Assembly: GCA_964557565.1 (NCBI GenBank)
Contig: CAZLAH010000001.1
Location: 12,871-76,870 of the forward strand
Direction of reading: 5' to 3'
From: UBA5232 sp964557565
GTDB taxonomy: Bacteria; Patescibacteriota; Dojkabacteria; SC72
Length of the DNA: 64,000 nt
In this document: piece after piece, positions 52,406 through 60,793 of the stretch
How the letters are laid out: the number at the start of each line of letters is the position of its first letter
Position numbering within the stretch: position 1 is the first letter of the stretch
The notes under the pieces: model-generated
The model's input: the letters and a program-made list of their open reading frames with translations, nothing else
The model's database searches: none
What the model was told of the DNA's origin: nothing
Translations under genes and position numbers: made by a program

Positions 52406-54151
52406 TTATTGTAATATTGCTTTGATCCTTTTAATTCCAGCTCCAATATTTTCCTGTTTTGCTATCTTGAATGTACCAAGTTCTTTTGTGTTAGTTACAT
52501 GAGGTCCATTGCAGATCTCTATTGAGTATGGGTTTGTTTTTTCTCCAATGTAGTAAACTTTCACAATATCACCATATTTTTCTGTAAATGCTGCAAATGG
52601 TACTAGCTTTAGAGCTTCTTCTTTACTTACTTCTTCGAATGATACTGATAATTCCTTTTGTATTTGTTCGTTTACAATATCTTCAATCTTTTGTATTTGT
52701 TGTTCAGTAAGTTTTTCTTCATTTGGAAAATCAAATCTAAGTCTTTCAGGAGTAATGTTGCTTCCTTTTTGATATACGTGTTCTCCTAGTACTTCTCTTA
52801 GGGCTTTAAGTAGGAGGTGTGTAGTAGTGTGATATTTTGTAGACATATCAGAAGTATCTGCTAGTCCTCCTTTGAACATACCTGCAGAGGATGTTCTAGA
52901 GAGTTCTTGGTGTTGTTTTTGTGCTTCTTGGAATTCATTTAGAAGGTTTTCTTCGTTAAATTCTATGTTTCTATTTTGTAATTCCTCTATGGTAAGTTCT
53001 ATTGGAAATCCATATGTTTCGTAAAGCTTAAATGCTTTCTTTGGTAAATCTTCTCCATCTTTAATTATTCTATCTAATTCTTTTAATCCATTTTCCAATG
53101 TTTTACTGAATTTTTTCTCTTCGTCCTCAAGTATATTAAGAATTCTTTCCTTGTCTGTTTCTAATTTATTCCATACAGGTGAGAATTGCTGTATAGCTAT
53201 ATCTCCAATCTTTCTAGTAAACAAGCCATCTATTCCTAATTTCCTTCCATGCCTAATAGCTCTTCTGATTATTCTCCTTAATATATATCCCTGTTGATTT
53301 CTACTAGGTACAACACCATCCATGATGATCCATGTAGCTGCTTTAATATGGTCTGTAATGATTCTTTGGGATTCTAAGATATGATTCTTGCTTAATGATT
53401 TAACTAAATCAAAGATAGGTTTACAGATATCAGATTCATAGAAATTATCAATACCCTGGCTTACACAGGTAATTCTTTCTAATCCTCCTCCAAAATCTAC
53501 ATTGTGTCTCCCTAAATCTTTGTATTCATTTCCAACCTTAAGATATTCCATGAAAACATTGTTTCCTATCTCTACTAATTCACCATTAATTTCATAGAAT
53601 ATTTCTGAATCTGGTCCACACGGTCCACCAGTAGAAAGCTCCCACCAGTTATCTTCTTTCCCTTTTTCTAATATCTTCTCTCCAACCTTTGCATCTATTC
53701 CATACTCTTTGAAAATATTTTTCCATATCTCTATTGATTCTGTATCCTTCGGAGAGGTTTCATCTCCCATGAATACGGTTGCATATATTTTATTAATATC
53801 AAAACCTAATTCCTCAACGAAGAATTTTACTGTGAGTGCAATTGCTTCTTTCTTGAAGTAGTCATTCAGAGACCAATTACCTAACATTTCAAATGCAGTA
53901 TAGTGGTATGCATCGCCAACTTCATCAATGTCTCCAGTTCTTATACATCTTTGTGAATTTACTAGCCTTGTTCCATTTGGATGTTTCTCTCCCTGTAAGA
54001 AAGGTACTAAAGGAAACATACCTGCATTTACAAAGAGAACAGAAGGATCATTTTCTGGAACTAAAGGAGCACTAGGTATCTCTTCATGATTATTTTTCTT
54101 GAAGAAATCGATATATTTATTTCTAATATCAATGTATGAAAGATTTTTCAT
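52406..54151 (-). CDS. alaS: Alanyl-tRNA synthetase, compact form
   Basis: Charges tRNA-Ala. The class II catalytic and tRNA-recognition domains are complete (HEEIPSAPLVPENDPSVLFVNAGM, RCIRTGDIDEVGDAYHYTAFEMLGNWS, FGGGLERI, PSRNQQGYILRRIIRRA). A reduced editing domain keeps the zinc/active-site motifs HTTTHLLL and CNGPHV. The beta-barrel segment normally between them is replaced by a short linker (SAGMFKGGLADTSDMSTKY). The C-Ala oligomerisation domain is absent, giving 581 aa against about 875 in E. coli. A TATAAT lies 6 nt before the ATG. Confidence 0.95.
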   Translation of the reverse strand: MKNLSYIDIRNKYIDFFKKNNHEEIPSAPLVPENDPSVLFVNAGMFPLVPFLQGEKHPNGTRLVNSQRCIRTGDIDEVGDAYHYTAFEMLGNWSLNDYFKKEAIALTVKFFVEELGFDINKIYATVFMGDETSPKDTESIEIWKNIFKEYGIDAKVGEKILEKGKEDNWWELSTGGPCGPDSEIFYEINGELVEIGNNVFMEYLKVGNEYKDLGRHNVDFGGGLERITCVSQGIDNFYESDICKPIFDLVKSLSKNHILESQRIITDHIKAATWIIMDGVVPSRNQQGYILRRIIRRAIRHGRKLGIDGLFTRKIGDIAIQQFSPVWNKLETDKERILNILEDEEKKFSKTLENGLKELDRIIKDGEDLPKKAFKLYETYGFPIELTIEELQNRNIEFNEENLLNEFQEAQKQHQELSRTSSAGMFKGGLADTSDMSTKYHTTTHLLLKALREVLGEHVYQKGSNITPERLRFDFPNEEKLTEQQIQKIEDIVNEQIQKELSVSFEEVSKEEALKLVPFAAFTEKYGDIVKVYYIGEKTNPYSIEICNGPHVTNTKELGTFKIAKQENIGAGIKRIKAILQ

Positions 54152-54157
54152 TCCGAG

Positions 54158-54163
54158 ATTATA
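54158..54163 (-). promoter_or_regulatory. -10 element for leaderless alaS
   Basis: TATAAT on the minus strand is followed by CTCGGA and the ATG at 54151. It lies in the 19-bp gap after the upstream surface-protein gene, so it is an internal promoter. Confidence 0.55.
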
Positions 54164-54170
54164 TCAATTT

Positions 54171-56207
54171 CTATCTTACTGTGCTATTTGTATCTTGATC
54201 CTGAGTCTGTTGAACTATTTGATCATTTATATTTTGTAACTGTTCAAAGGATGGTATCTCAGGTTCTGGTATTACAGGTTCTACTTGAACAGGAGGCATT
54301 GGTTGTTCTGCTGGAGCAACTTCTTGGACAAGAGGAGTAGGAGGTATCTCCGTTACAACTGCAGGAGCAGGAGGTGCTTCAGTTACAACTTCAGGAACAC
54401 TCTCCGGCACAACCTCTTCTACTACTGGAGTTGGAGCTGAGAATGAATTCCAAACATCCTCGACAGGAGTCTCTTCTACAGGAGTATTTTCAACCATCTC
54501 CTTTATCTCAGGTACCTCCATTGGTTCGATATATGTATTTTCTTCTGAAGGTATTGATGGTGGTAATTTACTATTTGAATATACATCATCTCCTGTCTTC
54601 TTTTTGTCATCCTTCCATATGGATGCAATTACAAAAGGAGCTACAAGTGCAATAGCAACAATTAGTATACCAATGCCAATGATGATCAATGTTCTCTTTG
54701 CAATATCATATCCAAATACATTGATATATTCTGAATCATCCTTTTCTTCTCCAGTTACAGTAAAGTCCCATCCTTTTGTTATCTCCTTTTCATTCGTATC
54801 CTTGAAGTAGATCTCAGCTTTGTGTAATCCAGTACTCAGATCTTCCTGAGGTTGATATATTAGGGTGAATTCACTTTCGGATATTCTGTTTATCTTAACA
54901 TTCTCAGAAACATCTATACCGTCTACCTTAAATGAAATACTCTCTTCTTCAATCTTTGCTTGATCACTAGCTATTGCTGTTGCCTTTATGGTTATCCTTC
55001 TGTTTGTAATCTCATCCGTAGAAGAAGGAGACATATTTGTTACCTGTGCAGTTGCCATTACAACTGAGTCATCATTCTCATCTTCTGTATCTGTTGTTCT
55101 AGATATTACTATCTCTTCAGAAGATATCGCTGTGCCTATACCTGCAGGTGTTCTGTTGTCTACAGCTTTGGCAATTACTTTGTATGTCCCAGAGGAAAGA
55201 GATGATGTCGGAACAGTATATGATGTCTTGTCATATGCTATGTTGTTGTCTACAGTTATCCAAGAGCTTTCATCTGTAGGATTCTTCGCCATGAAGAGTT
55301 GGTACTTAGAGATATGGTTCAAGTCAGAAGCTTCCCAAGAAGTCTTGAAACTATCCCCAGCATTTAATCTTAAACTCTCTAATGGATCTATGATCTTTAT
55401 GACTGGTATATCATTCTCAGCAGGACTCACACTTATGACCCATGATTGAGAACGAAGATGTGTGCTGTATCCATCATGGATGAATATATTGGCAAGGTAG
55501 CTAGAAGCTTTTTCTGAAGTACCCTTAAATCGAATAGTTAGTTTACCGTTAGAGCCATCCTCTACAATTGTTGGTTTTAACCAATCAGCTCTAGGAGTGA
55601 ATGAGTAAAAGTAATTGATCCTATCCCCATCCTTGTCTTCTGCTGTTAATGTATATTCATATATGGTTCCTGTTTTAATGTCTTGTGATGGTTTAGAGGA
55701 TGATGCTTTGGATGTAAATTCAGGGGAGAGATTATTTGAAATTGCTCTTAATCCTTTTATATCATATGGACTACTGATTTTACATGCTACACTTCCACCT
55801 TCTCCTTTCTTAATTAATCCTAGAAGATCTACAGTACCTGATTTTGTTGGTGTATAGCTAAAAGAGGTTCCTATTTCTAATGGATAATTCTCATATGTTT
55901 CTTGGTGTATGGAATTACCAGAAGAATCTGTAATTTCAAGACCTGCAATCCCTGAGCCATCTAATTTTGCATCTACCTGTATGGTTACAGTTTTACCAAC
56001 TTCCAATGTATATGGATTTACATGAGGTAGAGAAATTATACATGGATTTTCATCGCTTAATTCCAAATCATCAAAAGCTCTGTTTCTTGTATCAAAACTG
56101 TCTTGAAGTAAACCAAAAACAACTAGTGGTAAAGAAAGGAGGATAAAGAAAGATATGTTTATGATTGCTTTCTGTTCATGTTTTCTTGGGGCATTTACTC
56201 TTGGCAT
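54171..56207 (-). CDS. Large surface protein with Ig-like domains and Pro/Glu-rich cytoplasmic tail
   Basis: 678 residues. A basic N-terminus and TM/signal-anchor helix (about 15-34) are followed by several beta-sandwich regions. One is a He_PIG-like segment (YTLTAEDKDGDRINYFYSFTPRADWL); another is an FN3/Big-like segment (SYTVPTSSLSSGTYKVIAKAVDN). A second TM helix lies near 510-532. The last ~145 residues are Pro-, Val- and Glu-rich and presumably cytoplasmic, much like the tail of the protein at 34041-35264. No family covers the whole. It follows the solute-binding protein gene by 15 bp. Confidence 0.65.
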   Translation of the reverse strand: MPRVNAPRKHEQKAIINISFFILLSLPLVVFGLLQDSFDTRNRAFDDLELSDENPCIISLPHVNPYTLEVGKTVTIQVDAKLDGSGIAGLEITDSSGNSIHQETYENYPLEIGTSFSYTPTKSGTVDLLGLIKKGEGGSVACKISSPYDIKGLRAISNNLSPEFTSKASSSKPSQDIKTGTIYEYTLTAEDKDGDRINYFYSFTPRADWLKPTIVEDGSNGKLTIRFKGTSEKASSYLANIFIHDGYSTHLRSQSWVISVSPAENDIPVIKIIDPLESLRLNAGDSFKTSWEASDLNHISKYQLFMAKNPTDESSWITVDNNIAYDKTSYTVPTSSLSSGTYKVIAKAVDNRTPAGIGTAISSEEIVISRTTDTEDENDDSVVMATAQVTNMSPSSTDEITNRRITIKATAIASDQAKIEEESISFKVDGIDVSENVKINRISESEFTLIYQPQEDLSTGLHKAEIYFKDTNEKEITKGWDFTVTGEEKDDSEYINVFGYDIAKRTLIIIGIGILIVAIALVAPFVIASIWKDDKKKTGDDVYSNSKLPPSIPSEENTYIEPMEVPEIKEMVENTPVEETPVEDVWNSFSAPTPVVEEVVPESVPEVVTEAPPAPAVVTEIPPTPLVQEVAPAEQPMPPVQVEPVIPEPEIPSFEQLQNINDQIVQQTQDQDTNSTVR

Positions 56208-56222
56208 TGTATATAATAATGG

Positions 56223-57548
56223 TTATTGGTTAGTAACTGCAAGTTTTTCATTTATTGCTGTTTCTGCTTTTCTCAAAGCTTCATTAATATCCATTCCACT
56301 CTCAAGTATATTTGTAACCACTTCATTTAATGTAGATTTTACAAATGACTCGTCCCCCATTTGCCATGACCTCATTTCTGGGGCCATCTCAGCTATAGCA
56401 GATACATATGCTTTGTCTACCATACTACTATTTAATTCTACTAATGAGTAAGGCTCCCCAAATGCTCGTATTTGTGATGAATTAGAATACAGATTCATTT
56501 GTTGCTCCTTCTCAGAAAGGAATTTGATGAATTTCCAAGCCAAAGTTGGATTACTACATGTTTTACTCACAGAATCTCCCCAGTAAGTAGAGTAGTAAAC
56601 TGTTTCTGTGTTAGCTTTTAATTGTGGTAATGGTGCAGTATCAAATTCGATGGTTGGTGATGCCTCGATTACATCAAACACTCTCCAACTTGGTCCGATC
56701 ATCATTGCTAATTTCCCAGAGAAAAACATTTCCAAATCAGTTGGGAGTGTAGAAGACCAAATTGCGGTGTCGCCTTGAGCTAGGTTAGTATATGTTTGGA
56801 AAACCTTAACACCTTTTAGGGTATTTAAAGATACTTTTGTTTTACTATCATCTATTATATCCATACCTTCTTGTAAAAGAAGAAAAGAAAGTATTTCTGC
56901 AGAATGCTTAATATTCTTGGATGTACCCATCGCCAAACCAGCCTGAGTTATCTTGCCAGCAGAATCTCTCTTTGTTAGATTTTGTGCCAACTCAAAAAAT
57001 GAGTCCCAATCTTGTGGGGGTTCTTCTACTCCTTCTTCTGCTAGTATCTCTTTGTTGTAAAGTACCATCAAGCCATCTATCTCCCAAGGAATTGCATATA
57101 TATTTCCATCTTTACTTGTAAAATCTTCAACAGCAGTAGGATAGAAGAGATTGGAGTAATCACTTGCACTCATAACTGTACTTGGTAAAGGAGAAAGATA
57201 TTTGTAATACTTCGGTACCCATGTGTTGTGTATTCTGAATATGTCAGGAGCAGGTTCTGATGTGTTTGTAGATTGCTCTAGTCTTGTAAAAATTCTTGAT
57301 TCATAGTTTGAGAAGGTCTGTTGGGAATATTGAATGTCTACTCCAGGGTTTTGTGACTCAAATTCGTCAATTAATGGTTGCATGACTGAAGCGGGTTCCC
57401 ATAATCCCCAGTATACAAGAGTTGTTGATTCAACCTTACTTTTTTCTCTGTTTTTCTCTACAAGAAGGAAAATAGCAGTTGCTACCAGTATCAGAAAAAG
57501 AGCAATACCTCCGAAGAGTAATATTTTTTTTGTTTTGTCGGAAATCAT
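56223..57548 (-). CDS. Membrane-anchored extracellular solute-binding protein (family 1-like)
   Basis: 441 residues. The N-terminal TM anchor (about 9-30) has no lipobox Cys. The mature domain is an SBP_bac_1-type fold: TTLVYWGLWEPASVMQPLIDEFESQNPGVDIQYS, DIFRIHNTWVPKYYKYLSPLP, IYAIPWEIDGLMVLYNKEIL, and LEMFFSGKLAMMIGPSWRV. Such proteins usually deliver sugars to ABC importers, but no permease or ATPase is adjacent. It sits between the sortase and a surface protein, 15-17 bp from each. Confidence 0.85.
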   Translation of the reverse strand: MISDKTKKILLFGGIALFLILVATAIFLLVEKNREKSKVESTTLVYWGLWEPASVMQPLIDEFESQNPGVDIQYSQQTFSNYESRIFTRLEQSTNTSEPAPDIFRIHNTWVPKYYKYLSPLPSTVMSASDYSNLFYPTAVEDFTSKDGNIYAIPWEIDGLMVLYNKEILAEEGVEEPPQDWDSFFELAQNLTKRDSAGKITQAGLAMGTSKNIKHSAEILSFLLLQEGMDIIDDSKTKVSLNTLKGVKVFQTYTNLAQGDTAIWSSTLPTDLEMFFSGKLAMMIGPSWRVFDVIEASPTIEFDTAPLPQLKANTETVYYSTYWGDSVSKTCSNPTLAWKFIKFLSEKEQQMNLYSNSSQIRAFGEPYSLVELNSSMVDKAYVSAIAEMAPEMRSWQMGDESFVKSTLNEVVTNILESGMDINEALRKAETAINEKLAVTNQ

Positions 57549-57565
57549 ATTGTATATCTAAAAAA

Positions 57566-58363
57566 TTATATTCTTCTCTCAGCGATAACTATTAACCTCT
57601 TTGTCCCTATGCCCAAAGGCCAACAGGTCATCATTGTTACGGTTTCTTTGTCATTTACAGGTTGCAAGATGGAGAAGTCGTCAGGAGATACTATCTTCTT
57701 GCTTCTTACTACATACTCTAGCACTTTTTCATCTCTTTTTATTGTTACTTTCTGTCCTACATCTATACCATCCAGTCTTGAGAATATTGTTTCTGGATTG
57801 TTTGAGTGCTTGTTGAAGAATGATTCCACAGCACTATGTCCATATATGAAGGAATTGCCACCATCTCCAGGAAGCGGAGTACCTCTGAAGTGTGCTACTC
57901 CTGTTTTTAAATATTGATTGTAAACATTCTCTTTCTCACTCTCTACATTAGCAGCTATCTTCACCCCTTTTATACCAATACTCTCAATATCGATATACAT
58001 ATTTTTTGAATATTCTTTGTCCACTTTGACCTCTACCTGTGATCCAGTTTGAGGGTTGTATGAATACTGATTTGTTAGATCTAAATTCCCTAATTTCTGA
58101 GAAAGATTTGCAAAGTAACTAAGACCAGGATCGTAGTATGCAAATTCATCTTCAATATATTTTTTGTAAGACTCAGGAACAGGTTCTACTTTCATATCTT
58201 GTCTCTTCTCTTCCAATACGCCTTCTACATATGACTTTGTAAGAGGTATTACTTGGCTAGCAACAATTACAAGCCCTGCTGTCGCGAGGAAGAAGGAGGT
58301 ATACAATCTTACCTTCCTTACTTTCTGTGTATCTTCTACTTTTACATTCCATTGGCTATCCAT
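57566..58363 (-). CDS. Sortase family transpeptidase
   Basis: 265 residues from the ATG at 58363, with a basic N-terminus and one TM helix (about 22-42). The catalytic domain has the His in FIYGHSAVESFF (about 174), the Cys in MMTCWPLGIG (about 243) and the Arg shortly after (GTKRLIVIAERRI). Sortases anchor surface proteins or build pili through an LPxTG-like signal. A possible substrate with STPQTG is encoded at 46736-48502. It heads a unit with the solute-binding and Ig-like surface genes. The class is uncertain. Confidence 0.88.
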   Translation of the reverse strand: MDSQWNVKVEDTQKVRKVRLYTSFFLATAGLVIVASQVIPLTKSYVEGVLEEKRQDMKVEPVPESYKKYIEDEFAYYDPGLSYFANLSQKLGNLDLTNQYSYNPQTGSQVEVKVDKEYSKNMYIDIESIGIKGVKIAANVESEKENVYNQYLKTGVAHFRGTPLPGDGGNSFIYGHSAVESFFNKHSNNPETIFSRLDGIDVGQKVTIKRDEKVLEYVVRSKKIVSPDDFSILQPVNDKETVTMMTCWPLGIGTKRLIVIAERRI

Positions 58364-58418
58364 ATACAAAGATATTATCAGATTTCAACATATGTTTGAA
58401 CAGTAATTTCTTAACTGA

Positions 58419-58445
58419 GTAGCAAATATTGTTTTTGTTTGCTAA
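58419..58445 (+). promoter_or_regulatory. CIRCE-like operator upstream of dnaJ
   Basis: GTAGCAAAT, 9 bp, GTTTGCTAA, 27 bp in total. The left arm TAGCAAAT matches the hrcA copy, and the right arm TGCTAA is shared by all three. It ends 13 bp before the dnaJ ATG. An upstream in-frame TTG lies inside the dyad and was rejected as the start. Confidence 0.75.
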
Positions 58446-58458
58446 AATTATTCCTCAT

Positions 58459-59547
58459 ATGGAAAAAAGAGATTACTATGAAATATTGGGTGTGAAGAAA
58501 GATGCCAGCAATGGGGAGATAAAGAAGGCGTACAGAAAGCTGGTAAAAAAATATCACCCTGATGTAAACAAAGAACAAGATGCAGAGGAGAAATTTAAAG
58601 AGGTACAGGAAGCATACGAAATACTCTCTGATGAAAGTAAAAGATCGGCTTACGACCAATATGGACATGCTGGTACGGCAGGTTTCAATCCTGGAGGAAC
58701 AGGTGGATATACAGATTTCAATGGAGCACCTTTTGATATGGGAGATATATTCAATTCTTTCTTTGGTGGCGGTTTAGGAGATGATTTCGGATTCAATTTC
58801 TCTTCCTCTAGCAGAAAAAGAGAAGATGAAGGAAGTGATATTAGGTATAGGGTGAGACTAAGCTTTGATGAAGCAATGAGAGGTGGAGAGTACAAGATTG
58901 GTATAAGGAGGGAGGATAGGTGTGAGAAATGTGGTGGATCTGGTAGTGCTTCTGGGAAAACCAAAGAATGTCCTGTATGTAAAGGATCTGGGCAACAGCG
59001 TCAAGTTAGAAATACGATATTTGGTCAGATGGCAGTTATGTCTGTTTGTACTAATTGTAATGGGAAAGGATATGTAGTTGAGGACCCATGTAAAGAGTGC
59101 AAGGGTACGGGAGTTAAGATAAAAGAAGAGAGTTTTACAGTAAAAATTCCAGCAGGAGCATACGACGGTATGGTGTTGAGATTCAGAGGAGGTGGAAATG
59201 TAGGTAGAAATGGAGGCTCTGTAGGAGATCTCTATGTAGAAATAGAGGTTGAGGTATCTACGAAGTTTGAAAGAAGAGGAAATGACATATATTCTACAGA
59301 AAATATCCCTGTGCATGTCGCAGTCTTAGGAGACAATATTGAGGTTAAGACAATATTTGAATCTGTTAAATTAAAAATACCTAAAGGTACTCAACCAGGG
59401 ACTATATTTAAACTAAAGGGCAAGGGTTGTCCTTTATTCAATTCCTCAAAAGACAGAGGAGACCAGTATGTAAAGATAGAGGTTGATATACCTACAAAGT
59501 TAAATGGAAAAGAAAAGAAACTTTGGGAGGAGATGGCTAAAGCATAG
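58459..59547 (+). CDS. dnaJ: Co-chaperone DnaJ (Hsp40)
   Basis: Stimulates DnaK ATPase. The J domain begins KRDYYEILGVKKDASNGEIKKAYRKLVKKYHPD with the HPD loop. A Gly/Phe-rich region follows. The zinc domain has four CxxCxGxG repeats (CEKCGGSG, CPVCKGSG, CTNCNGKG, CKECKGTG), and the C-terminal substrate domains are complete. The length of 362 aa is normal. The ATG at 58459 was chosen because the J domain starts there and the operator overlaps any earlier start. Confidence 0.97.
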   Translation: MEKRDYYEILGVKKDASNGEIKKAYRKLVKKYHPDVNKEQDAEEKFKEVQEAYEILSDESKRSAYDQYGHAGTAGFNPGGTGGYTDFNGAPFDMGDIFNSFFGGGLGDDFGFNFSSSSRKREDEGSDIRYRVRLSFDEAMRGGEYKIGIRREDRCEKCGGSGSASGKTKECPVCKGSGQQRQVRNTIFGQMAVMSVCTNCNGKGYVVEDPCKECKGTGVKIKEESFTVKIPAGAYDGMVLRFRGGGNVGRNGGSVGDLYVEIEVEVSTKFERRGNDIYSTENIPVHVAVLGDNIEVKTIFESVKLKIPKGTQPGTIFKLKGKGCPLFNSSKDRGDQYVKIEVDIPTKLNGKEKKLWEEMAKA

Positions 59548-59555
59548 TTTTGGAT

Positions 59556-59585
59556 TTGGTATTGTACCAAATAATATGCTATACT
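59556..59585 (+). promoter_or_regulatory. Candidate nusA promoter with palindromic -35 region
   Basis: TTGGTA (59556-59561) and TATACT (59580-59585) are separated by 18 bp. The -35 box is one arm of a perfect inverted repeat, TTGGTA-TTG-TACCAA (59556-59570). The predicted start near 59592 lies upstream of the terminator hairpin, so the nusA leader would contain it. Confidence 0.45.
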
Positions 59586-59608
59586 TAACTCGAAAGTTAT
59601 ACAAAGAG

Positions 59609-59640
59609 AAGGGTGAGGATAGAATTCTCACCTTTTTTTT
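59609..59640 (+). terminator. Intrinsic terminator between dnaJ and nusA
   Basis: Arms GGTGAG (59612-59617) and CTCACC (59627-59632), extended by one G-T and two A-T pairs, are followed by eight Ts. It ends the dnaJ transcript and may act as an attenuator for a nusA transcript started just upstream. Confidence 0.88.
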
Positions 59641-59677
59641 AGAAAGAACTTTAACTTAAATTTTACATATTAGTGAT

Positions 59678-60772
59678 ATGTCAATGACATCTGAGTTCAT
59701 ATCAGCAATAAATCAAATATCTGCAGAAAGAGGTATTGAAAAAGAAGAAATATTTGAGGCTTTGGAATCAGCCATTTTAGTAGCATACAAAAAAGAGAAG
59801 TTTACAAATGAGGAGAAAGAAGAAGAGGAATTGGGCAGTAATCTTACTGTTGAATTAAACAGAGAAACAGGAGAATTCAAACTAATTGCAACTAAAGAAG
59901 TTGTTAAAAAGGTTAAAGATAACGAATTAGAGATTTCAATATCTGAAGCAGAATTAATTTCTCCAAATGTTGAAGTTGGTGACTCTATTCAAATCGAGAT
60001 GCCTTCTGAAGATTTCGGAAGAATTGCAGCTCAAACTGCAAAGCAAGTTATTCTTCAAAAGATAAGGGAATCAGAAAAAGATGCAGTTATCAGTGAATAT
60101 AGTGATAAGGTTGGAGAGGTGTTTTCTGCTTTGATGCAAAGAATGCAGAAAGGGCAGGTAATATTTGAGATTGGAAAAGCAACAGCAATAATGCCTTCTG
60201 AGGAACAGATATCAAATGAATTCTACAGAATGGGTGATAGATACAAAGTTTTGCTTAAGGAAATTGTAGATTCTCAAATGATTGTTTCAAGAGCAGATCC
60301 TAAATTTTTGATAGAGCTGTTTAAGTTAGAAGTTCCAGAAATAGAGTCTGGAGTTTTGGAGATAAAGGCTGTAGCAAGAGAAGCTGGTTCGAGAAGTAAG
60401 ATGGCAGTGATTTCTAATCAAACAGGTGTAGATCCAATTGGTTCATGTGTTGGTCAAAGAGGTATTCGTATTGCAAATGTGATGAATGAATTGGGAGAGG
60501 AAAAGATAGATATCATTGAATGGGATGAAGATCCTGAGAAATTTGTTGCAAACGCTTTAAGTCCTGCAAAGATAGAGGATGTTAAGATAGTAGAGGAAAC
60601 AGCAACAGTTACAGTTCCTTCTGATCAGCTTTCTTTAGCTATTGGAAGAGAGGGTCAAAATGTAAGATTGGCTTGGAAGTTAACTGGTTACAAGATTGAT
60701 ATAATTGGTTCTGGTGGTGAAATTGTAAAAAATGAAGAGAATTCTGATGAAAAAGAATCTAAAGAGGAATAA
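59678..60772 (+). CDS. nusA: Transcription termination/antitermination factor NusA
   Basis: Binds RNA polymerase and nascent RNA. The N-terminal domain (EFISAINQISAERGIEKEEIFEALESAILVAYKKEK) is followed by an S1 domain and two KH domains (MAVISNQTGVDPIGSCVGQRGIRIANVMNEL; LSLAIGREGQNVRLAWKLTGYKIDI). At 364 aa it lacks the C-terminal acidic repeats of E. coli NusA, as in most non-proteobacteria. infB follows at 21 bp, the usual pairing. Confidence 0.97.
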   Translation: MSMTSEFISAINQISAERGIEKEEIFEALESAILVAYKKEKFTNEEKEEEELGSNLTVELNRETGEFKLIATKEVVKKVKDNELEISISEAELISPNVEVGDSIQIEMPSEDFGRIAAQTAKQVILQKIRESEKDAVISEYSDKVGEVFSALMQRMQKGQVIFEIGKATAIMPSEEQISNEFYRMGDRYKVLLKEIVDSQMIVSRADPKFLIELFKLEVPEIESGVLEIKAVAREAGSRSKMAVISNQTGVDPIGSCVGQRGIRIANVMNELGEEKIDIIEWDEDPEKFVANALSPAKIEDVKIVEETATVTVPSDQLSLAIGREGQNVRLAWKLTGYKIDIIGSGGEIVKNEENSDEKESKEE

Positions 60773-60793
60773 TTTTTACAAAGAGGTTATACA

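Noticed and set aside
58429..58458. In-frame TTG start for dnaJ 10 codons upstream
   Set aside because: It lies inside the CIRCE-like dyad and adds residues unlike any J-domain protein; the ATG at 58459 begins the conserved domain.
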